Source: JAFAVZ01 sp036009105 (GTDB lineage: Bacteria > Acidobacteriota > Thermoanaerobaculia > Gp7-AA8). Taken from it: a stretch of 21,458 nucleotides of DNA. Position 1 is the first letter of the stretch. Each line of letters starts with the position of its first letter. The stretch spans positions 1 through 21,458 of the forward strand of contig DASYMJ010000131.1 of NCBI GenBank assembly GCA_036009105.1, written 5' to 3'. Under the pieces are notes generated by a model. The model had not been told where the DNA came from. It was given only the letters and a program-made list of their open reading frames with translations, and did not search any database. Shown one piece after another: positions 16,466-21,458 of the stretch. Made by a program: the position numbers and the translations under genes.

Positions 16466-17520
16466 GCCACCCGCTTGGCCATCCGGATCGCCACCGGCAG
16501 CACCTTGCTGAGCAGGCGGTCGGAATCCGGCTGCTTGAGCAGGCGGACGATCAGGTCCTCCGGCCGCTTGCCGAGGGTGCGCGTCACCGAGTCCGGCGCG
16601 GTGACCACGCCGTCCATGGTCGCGGTCAGCAGGCCGCGCTGCGAGTCGCGCGCGATCGTCGCCGTGGTGCCGTCCGCGAAGCCGATCTCGACGTTGGCCA
16701 GGCTGCCCGGGATGCCGCCCGGACGGCGCTCGAACTCGTATTCGAGGCCGTCCACGCGGCCGTCGGCCTCCACCCGATGCCCCAGCTGCGCGCTGATCCA
16801 CGATGCGAAATAGACGGCCTCGATCAGCTCCCCGAAGTACGAGCTCTCCGTCACCGCCGCGACGCGGATACGCCGGATCTCCCGCAGCCGCGAGCGCATG
16901 TGCGGCGGATCGAACACCGAGGCGGTGGCCATCCGCCAGTCCTCGAAGCGGAGCCAGTTCAGGTCCGCCGGGTTGGTCGCGGTCTGCTCCCCCACCCGGC
17001 GCACGAGCTCGAGATCGGCCGGGCGGTCGAAGTGCACCGAGTCGACGATGATGCGGTCGGCCGGATCGAGCATCTGCTCGACATACGCCTCGTTCTGGTT
17101 GGGCAGGTCGCCGATCCACCACACTGCGACCGGCATGTCCGGCAGCAGCAGCGACTGCACCAGGGGCGGCACGCGCTCCACGTGCTCGCCGCTGGCCACG
17201 ATGTTGATCTCCTCCGAGCAGACCTGCTTCCGGTCGCCGGTGAGATGGCAGTTCGCGCTGATCCACGAGCGCAGCTCCGCCTCCCCTTCGTGCGCCGAGC
17301 GCACCACGATGGTCCGCTGCGGCACCGCGGCGCTGGCCTGGGAGAGGGTCTCGCTGGCCTGCGCGTGATGGTCGCTGGTGCAGGTATGCGCCACCACGTT
17401 CCACAGCGCCGCGCGCGTGATCGCTTCCTGATCCCCGCCCTCCGCGCGCCACAGCTCGGCCAGGCTCTTCTCGATGCTGCCCGAGCTCACCTGCACGTTC
17501 CGGGAGAGATCGGTGGTCAT
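16462..17520 (-). CDS. opcA: Glucose-6-phosphate dehydrogenase assembly/activator protein OpcA
   Basis: 352 aa, usual OpcA length. OpcA, best known from cyanobacteria and actinobacteria, binds G6PDH and promotes its active oligomer. Recognisable features are the QRTIVV strand (68-73), the Cys-containing stretch C91 to C101 leading into CSEEI (101-105), PDMPVAVWWIGDLP (127-140) and a C-terminal beta-rich domain with LGKRPEDLIVRLL. The frame stays open upstream, but the ATG at 17520 overlaps the zwf stop in ATGA, so that start is preferred. Its position between zwf and pgl supports the role. C91 and C101 could take part in redox control, as has been proposed for cyanobacterial OpcA. Confidence 0.93.
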   Translation of the reverse strand: MTTDLSRNVQVSSGSIEKSLAELWRAEGGDQEAITRAALWNVVAHTCTSDHHAQASETLSQASAAVPQRTIVVRSAHEGEAELRSWISANCHLTGDRKQVCSEEINIVASGEHVERVPPLVQSLLLPDMPVAVWWIGDLPNQNEAYVEQMLDPADRIIVDSVHFDRPADLELVRRVGEQTATNPADLNWLRFEDWRMATASVFDPPHMRSRLREIRRIRVAAVTESSYFGELIEAVYFASWISAQLGHRVEADGRVDGLEYEFERRPGGIPGSLANVEIGFADGTTATIARDSQRGLLTATMDGVVTAPDSVTRTLGKRPEDLIVRLLKQPDSDRLLSKVLPVAIRMAKRVA

Positions 17521-19073
17521 GGTCTGCGCCACTTTCTGCCGTCGCGCTCGATCAGCTCGTCCGCCGAGCGGGGGCCCCACGTGCCGGCGGAGTAGGTCTC
17601 CGGATCGCCCGGATCCGCGGCCCACGCCTGAAGCAGCGGATCGAGCCAGGCCCAGGCCGTCTCCACCTCGTCGCGCCGCGCGAACAGCGTCGAGTCGCCC
17701 AGCATCGTCTCCAGCAGCAGCCGCTCATAAGCCTCGGGCGGCTCCGCGCCGAACGAGGTCGCGTAGCGGAACTCCATCGTCACCGGCGCCGTGCGCACCG
17801 TCGGCCCGGGGATCTTCGAGTCGAACTTGAGCGAGATCCCTTCATCGGGCTGGATGCGGATGGCCAGCACGTTCGATTGCATCCGCATGTTCGACATCTT
17901 GTTGAACAGCGGGTAAGGGGCCGACCGGAAATGGATGGAGATGTCGGTGACGCGCTTCGGCAGCCGCTTGCCGGCGCGCAGGTAGAACGGCACGTCCGCC
18001 CAGCGCCAGTTGTCGATGAAGATCTTCATGGCCGCGTACGTCTCCACCTTCGACTTCGGGTCGACGTTCTCCTCGCTGCGGTACGCGGCCGCCTCTTCGC
18101 CGAGGACGGAGCCTTCCATGTATTGGGCGCGGACGGCCAGCTCCTCTTCCCGGCCCGTGGGGAACTCCCGCAATGCGCGCAGCACCTTCACCTTCTCGTC
18201 GCGCACCGCGTTCGCCTCGAACGCGACCGGCGGCTCCATCGCCACCAGCGAGACCAGCTGCAGCATGTGGTTCTGGATGATGTCGCGCGCGATGCCCGCC
18301 GTCTCGAAGTACTTGCCGCGCTTCTCCACGCCGATCGACTCGGCGACGGTGAGCTGCACGTGATCGATGTATTGACGGTTCCAGAACGGCTCGAAGATCC
18401 CGTTGGCGAAGCGGAGCACGAGCAGGTTCTGGACGGTCTCCTTGCCGAGGTAGTGATCGATGCGGTAGACCTGCCGCTCCCGGAAGGTGGAGACCGCCAC
18501 GCGGTTGAGCTCGCGCGCCGAGGTGAGGTCGTGCCCGAACGGCTTCTCGATGATGGCCCGGGTGTAGGGGCCACCTTTCTCCGGATCGGTGACCATCCCT
18601 TCCTTCCCCAGCAGCTCGCAGATCACGGGGAAGAAATCGGGCGGCACGGCGAGGTAGTAGATGCGGCGCCCGCCGGTGCCGTGCGACTGGTCGAGCTCGG
18701 AGAGGCGCTTCTTGAGACGCATGTAGGCGTCGTGCTCGTCGAAGCTGCCGCGGACGTAGAACAGGCGCTTGGCGAAGTTCTCCCAGATGGCGTCGTCGAC
18801 GGGACGGGTGCGCGCGTGCTTCTCGCACGCGTCGCGCATCAGCGCGCGGAAGGCGTCGTCGGTGTAGTCCGGCCGCGCGAAGCCGAGGATGGTCTGGCCG
18901 GCGGGCAGCAGCCCGTCGTGGGCGAGCGAGTAGAGGCCGGGGATCAGCTTGCGTTGGGTCAGGTCGCCCGACGCGCCGAAGATGACCAGGCAGGAGGCGT
19001 CCGGCACGCGCTCCTGTTCCAGCCCTTCACGCAGCGGATTGGTAGTGACCTCGGGAGCGGCGGCGACGGTCAT
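17517..19073 (-). CDS. zwf: Glucose-6-phosphate 1-dehydrogenase
   Basis: 518 aa, normal length. It oxidises glucose 6-phosphate to 6-phosphogluconolactone with NAD(P)+, the first step of the oxidative pentose phosphate pathway. Visible motifs are the Rossmann loop GASGDLTQRK (33-42), the EKPFG element (176-180) and the signature RIDHYLGKE (204-212), which contains the substrate-binding and catalytic residues. The ATG at 19073 has no ribosome binding site. A TAGAAT box ends 6 bases upstream, suggesting a leaderless transcript. It is the first gene of zwf-opcA-pgl. No gnd, edd or eda gene lies in the window, so the fate of 6-phosphogluconate cannot be read here. Confidence 0.97.
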   Translation of the reverse strand: MTVAAAPEVTTNPLREGLEQERVPDASCLVIFGASGDLTQRKLIPGLYSLAHDGLLPAGQTILGFARPDYTDDAFRALMRDACEKHARTRPVDDAIWENFAKRLFYVRGSFDEHDAYMRLKKRLSELDQSHGTGGRRIYYLAVPPDFFPVICELLGKEGMVTDPEKGGPYTRAIIEKPFGHDLTSARELNRVAVSTFRERQVYRIDHYLGKETVQNLLVLRFANGIFEPFWNRQYIDHVQLTVAESIGVEKRGKYFETAGIARDIIQNHMLQLVSLVAMEPPVAFEANAVRDEKVKVLRALREFPTGREEELAVRAQYMEGSVLGEEAAAYRSEENVDPKSKVETYAAMKIFIDNWRWADVPFYLRAGKRLPKRVTDISIHFRSAPYPLFNKMSNMRMQSNVLAIRIQPDEGISLKFDSKIPGPTVRTAPVTMEFRYATSFGAEPPEAYERLLLETMLGDSTLFARRDEVETAWAWLDPLLQAWAADPGDPETYSAGTWGPRSADELIERDGRKWRRP

Positions 19074-19079
19074 GGCGTG

Positions 19080-19087
19080 ATTCTATC
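19080..19087 (-). promoter_or_regulatory. Candidate -10 (GATAGAAT) of zwf, leaderless type
   Basis: On the minus strand GATAGAAT ends 6 bases before the zwf ATG. The usual 6-8 base distance from -10 to start would put transcription initiation on the A of the start codon. No clear -35 was seen; the region upstream is the inverted repeat at 19094-19186. Confidence 0.5.
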
Positions 19088-19093
19088 GTGATG

Positions 19094-19186
19094 GCGATCG
19101 GCAACCAGCGATCGGCGATCGGGAGACCGAATCCCGCGCAGGGCCTGCCAGGTTCTCCTGATCGCCGATCGCTGATCGCTGCTCGC
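19094..19186. repeat. Inverted repeat with arms made of 7-bp units (GATCRGC), between divergent promoters
   Basis: The arms 19094-19125 and 19155-19186 (32 nt each) match at 27 of 32 positions as inverted copies and flank a 29-nt spacer. Each arm contains degenerate tandem heptamers of the GATCGGC / GATCAGC type. The element fills nearly all of the zwf-fadI divergent intergenic region and lies between both candidate -10 boxes, so it occupies the expected -35 regions of both promoters. It has the same architecture as the element at 7228-7294 but a different heptamer. Confidence 0.85.
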
Positions 19187-19193
19187 TCCTTCT

Positions 19194-19201
19194 GATAGCA
19201 T
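19194..19201 (+). promoter_or_regulatory. Candidate -10 (GATAGCAT) of the thiolase gene, leaderless type
   Basis: GATAGCAT ends 7 bases before the ATG at 19209 and mirrors the GATAGAAT box before zwf. There is no Shine-Dalgarno in the remaining 7 bases (CCCCGCC), so a leaderless mRNA is the simplest reading. Confidence 0.5.
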
Positions 19202-19208
19202 CCCCGCC

Positions 19209-20501
19209 ATGTGGCAATACACGCCCCGCGTCGCCGTCATCCAGGGAATCCGCACCCCGTTCGCGAAGTCGGGGACGCACTATGCCCACCTCTCCGCGCT
19301 CGACCTGGGCAAGCTCGTGGTTGCCGAGCTGATCGAGCGCTCCGGCCTCGATCCGAACGAAGTGCAGGACGTCGTGTTCGGCAACGTCATCCCCAGCGTC
19401 AAGGCGCCGAACATCGGCCGGGAAATCGTCCTCGGCACCGGGCTGCCGAAGAAGATCCCCGGCTTTACGGTGGGTGAGGCCTGCGCCTCGGCGAACCAGG
19501 CCATGACCTCCGCCGCGGACATGATCTTCCGCGGCTACGCGGACACGGTGATCGCCGGCGGCGCGGAGTCGCTGTCGGACGTGCCCATCCTCTTCTCCAA
19601 GAACTTCTCCGAGGCTTTGGTGGCTTCCAGCAAGGGGAAGAGCGTGGGGGCCAAGCTCGGCGCCTTCCGCGGCATCAAGCTCAAGGACCTTGCGCCCGAC
19701 ACGCCCGCCATCGCGGAGTCGACCACCGGCCTGACCATGGGCGAGTCGGCGGAGAAGATGGCGAAGGAGAACGGCATCACCCGCGAGGCGCAGGACCGCT
19801 TCGCCCTGCAGAGCCACCAGCGCGCCGCCGCGGCCTGGGCCAGCGGCCGCTTCAAGGAAGAGGTGATGACCGTCGTCGTGCCGCCAAAGTACGACAACGT
19901 GGTGGAGACGGACAACACCATCCGCGGCGACTCGACCCTGGAGCAGATGGCCAAGCTCCGGCCGGTCTTCGACCGCAAGTACGGGACGCTGACGGCCGGC
20001 AATTCCTCGCCCCTCACCGACGGCGCCGCCGCCGTGATGCTGATGTCGGAGGACAAGGCGAAGGCCCTCGGCCTCAAGCCGATCGGCTTCATCAAGAGCT
20101 ACGCGTACGCGGCCACCGATCCTTTCGATCAGCTGCTGCAGGGGCCCGTGTTCGCCCTGCCGACGGCGCTGGAGCGGGCGAAGATCAAGCTGGAGGAGAT
20201 CGGGGTGATCGAGATGCACGAGGCGTTCGCCGCGCAGGTGCTGTCGAACATCCAGTGGATCGGCTCGAAGAAGATCGCCCAGGAGAAGCTGAACCGCGCC
20301 GAGCCTCTGGGCCAGATCGACCCGGAAAAGATCAACCGCACCGGCGGCTCGATCGCCCTGGGCCACCCCTTCGGCGCCACCGGCGCCCGCATCGTGACCA
20401 CCGTGTGCAACGAGCTGCAGCACACCGGCGAGCAGTACGGTTTGGTGACCGTGTGCGCGGCGGGAGGGATCGGGGTGGCGATGGTGCTGGAGCGGGAGTG
20501 A
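19209..20501 (+). CDS. fadI: Acetyl-CoA C-acyltransferase (thiolase, FadI / trifunctional beta-subunit type)
   Basis: 430 aa, matching the FadI/HADHB group, longer than the usual 390-aa thiolases. It cleaves 3-ketoacyl-CoA with CoA to acetyl-CoA and a shortened acyl-CoA in beta-oxidation. Catalytic features are the nucleophile C92 in GEACASANQ, HEAF (337-340), GHPFGATG with H386, and the second Cys C416 in VCAAGGIG. FadI-like sequence is seen in GGAESLSDVPILFSKNF and GESAEKMAKENGI. The start ATG at 19209 directly follows a -10-like box. It diverges from zwf. No fadJ partner gene is present in the window. An acetoacetyl-CoA thiolase role is possible but less likely from these signatures. Confidence 0.93.
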   Translation: MWQYTPRVAVIQGIRTPFAKSGTHYAHLSALDLGKLVVAELIERSGLDPNEVQDVVFGNVIPSVKAPNIGREIVLGTGLPKKIPGFTVGEACASANQAMTSAADMIFRGYADTVIAGGAESLSDVPILFSKNFSEALVASSKGKSVGAKLGAFRGIKLKDLAPDTPAIAESTTGLTMGESAEKMAKENGITREAQDRFALQSHQRAAAAWASGRFKEEVMTVVVPPKYDNVVETDNTIRGDSTLEQMAKLRPVFDRKYGTLTAGNSSPLTDGAAAVMLMSEDKAKALGLKPIGFIKSYAYAATDPFDQLLQGPVFALPTALERAKIKLEEIGVIEMHEAFAAQVLSNIQWIGSKKIAQEKLNRAEPLGQIDPEKINRTGGSIALGHPFGATGARIVTTVCNELQHTGEQYGLVTVCAAGGIGVAMVLERE

Positions 20502-20560
20502 TCACCGCCGGAGCACGACGTCCCGTTCGCGGCGGCATCATCGCACCGCGGCGTCTGCGG

Positions 20561-20566
20561 TAGACT
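20561..20566 (+). promoter_or_regulatory. Candidate -10 (TAGACT) of the membrane-protein gene
   Basis: TAGACT, within GGTAGACT, lies 20 bases before the ATG at 20587. A start near 20573 would leave a leader of about 14 nt with only a weak AAGG. It shares the TAG core with the other candidate boxes in this window. Confidence 0.35.
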
Positions 20567-20586
20567 CCGCGCAAGGTCGTCCCTTC

Positions 20587-21458
20587 ATGAACATCACCCG
20601 CGAAGATCTCGGCTGGGCCGCCACCCAGGGCATCGTCACTCCGCGGCAGAGCGACGCCCTGTGGGACGCGCTCGAAACGCGCACGCGCGGACGGCAGAAG
20701 TTCGACGGCTCGCACGTCGCGTACTACTTCGGCGCGCTCATCGTGGTCAGCGCCATGGCCTGGTTCCTCACCGACGCCTGGGACGGGCTGGCCGGCATCG
20801 GCATCTCCGCCATCGCCATGCTCTACGCCATCGCCTTCACCATCACCGGCGAGGCCGTCTGGAAGCGCGGCCTGCGCGTGCCGGGAGGCCTGCTCTTCAC
20901 GCTCGCCGTCTGGATGACGCCGCTCGTCGTCTACGGCATCGAGAAGCAGCTCGGCTACTGGCCGCAGGGCGATCCCGGCACGATGCGCGACTACCACGTG
21001 TGGGTCCGCGGCAGCTGGCTGGTGATGGAGCTCGCCACGGTGCTGGCCGGCGCCGCGGCGCTGCGCGCGCGCCACTTCCCGTTCCTCAGCTTCCCCATCG
21101 CCTTCGCGCTCTGGTACATGTCGATGGACCTCACGCCGCTCCTCATGAACAACCCCGACTTCACGTGGGAACAGCGCGCGTGGGTCTCCGCCGGCTTCGG
21201 CGCGCTCCTCCTCATCGGCGCATACATCATCGACATGCAGGGCCGGCAGGAGGACTACGCGTTCTGGTGGTACCTGTTCGGCCTGATGGCGTTCTGGGGC
21301 GGCCTGACCGGCACGGACAGCAGGAGTGAAGTCGGCAAGTTCCTCTACCTCCTCATCAACCTGGGCCTGATCTCCCTTTCGCTCTTCCTCCGCCGCCGCA
21401 TCTTCATCGTCTTCGGCGCGATGGGCGTCTTCCTCTACCTCGGCCACCTCGCCTGGCA
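20587..21458 (+). CDS. Polytopic membrane protein, DUF2157-like, 3' partial
   Basis: The frame is open from the ATG at 20587 to the window edge, with 290 residues and no stop. The soluble N-terminus (1-40) has the pattern of DUF2157 proteins (ITREDLGWAATQGIVTPRQ). About eight hydrophobic segments follow near 46-65, 70-90, 101-118, 143-160, 166-182, 198-216, 226-243 and 252-290. It is an inner-membrane protein of unknown function, read 85 bases after the thiolase stop, probably from its own promoter. Long open frames in the other registers here are GC-driven; this frame is the only one with membrane-helix periodicity. Confidence 0.8.
   Translation, partial: MNITREDLGWAATQGIVTPRQSDALWDALETRTRGRQKFDGSHVAYYFGALIVVSAMAWFLTDAWDGLAGIGISAIAMLYAIAFTITGEAVWKRGLRVPGGLLFTLAVWMTPLVVYGIEKQLGYWPQGDPGTMRDYHVWVRGSWLVMELATVLAGAAALRARHFPFLSFPIAFALWYMSMDLTPLLMNNPDFTWEQRAWVSAGFGALLLIGAYIIDMQGRQEDYAFWWYLFGLMAFWGGLTGTDSRSEVGKFLYLLINLGLISLSLFLRRRIFIVFGAMGVFLYLGHLAW

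Noticed and set aside
20332..21447. Minus-strand open frame of 371 codons over the thiolase end and the right-hand membrane gene
   Set aside because: Acidic, Glu/Arg-rich translation without a motif. The plus strand has the thiolase active-site motifs and clear membrane helices.

Overview
The window is about 21.5 kb of GC-rich bacterial DNA, densely coded on both strands, with no rRNA, tRNA, CRISPR array or transposase visible. Two very large secreted modular proteins (DUF11, Ig/PKD, Fn3-like, matrixin-type protease and DUF4214 modules), a zwf-opcA-pgl operon and several apparently leaderless promoters suggest an Acidobacteriota-like soil or sediment bacterium. That assignment is inference from gene style, not from a marker gene.

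Region 1 (1-12424) holds two tandem plus-strand genes for giant exported proteins. The first (1-7224, 5' end outside the window) combines DUF11 repeats, a right-handed beta-helix, PKD/Ig repeats and Cys-bracketed Fn3-like repeats. The second (7378-12384) has a signal peptide, a matrixin-like zinc protease with HELGHAIGLRH, Ig repeats and a DUF4214 domain nested inside one Ig domain. Both end in the same roughly 480-residue C-terminal module, which is itself an internal duplication. A strong hairpin terminator (12397-12424) closes the block. Between the two genes lies an inverted repeat built from 7-bp units.

Region 2 (12425-14092) is a single gene of lower GC (about 55-58% in lines counted by hand, against about 68-70% in most neighbours counted). 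Its 530-aa product appears to be a TIR-domain effector with two ACT-like domains, giving the order ACT-ACT-TIR. It has no Thoeris, CBASS or pAgo partner in view and is the best candidate here for an undescribed defence or sensing protein. It ends convergently inside the 3' end of the neighbouring regulator gene, as if inserted there.

Region 3 (14034-15753, minus strand) holds a secreted protein of unknown function, a six-helix membrane protein and a winged-helix (HTH_34-like) regulator. They are tightly packed and probably co-regulated.

Region 4 (15800-19073, minus strand) is a zwf-opcA-pgl operon with ATGA stop/start overlaps at both junctions. It encodes the oxidative pentose phosphate entry steps: G6PDH, its OpcA partner and 6-phosphogluconolactonase.

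Region 5 (19074-21458) starts with a 135-bp divergent promoter region that carries a second inverted repeat of 7-bp units between two leaderless-type promoters. A FadI-type thiolase (19209-20501) follows, then a polytopic DUF2157-like membrane protein that runs off the right edge. No stretch longer than about 155 bases lacks a gene.
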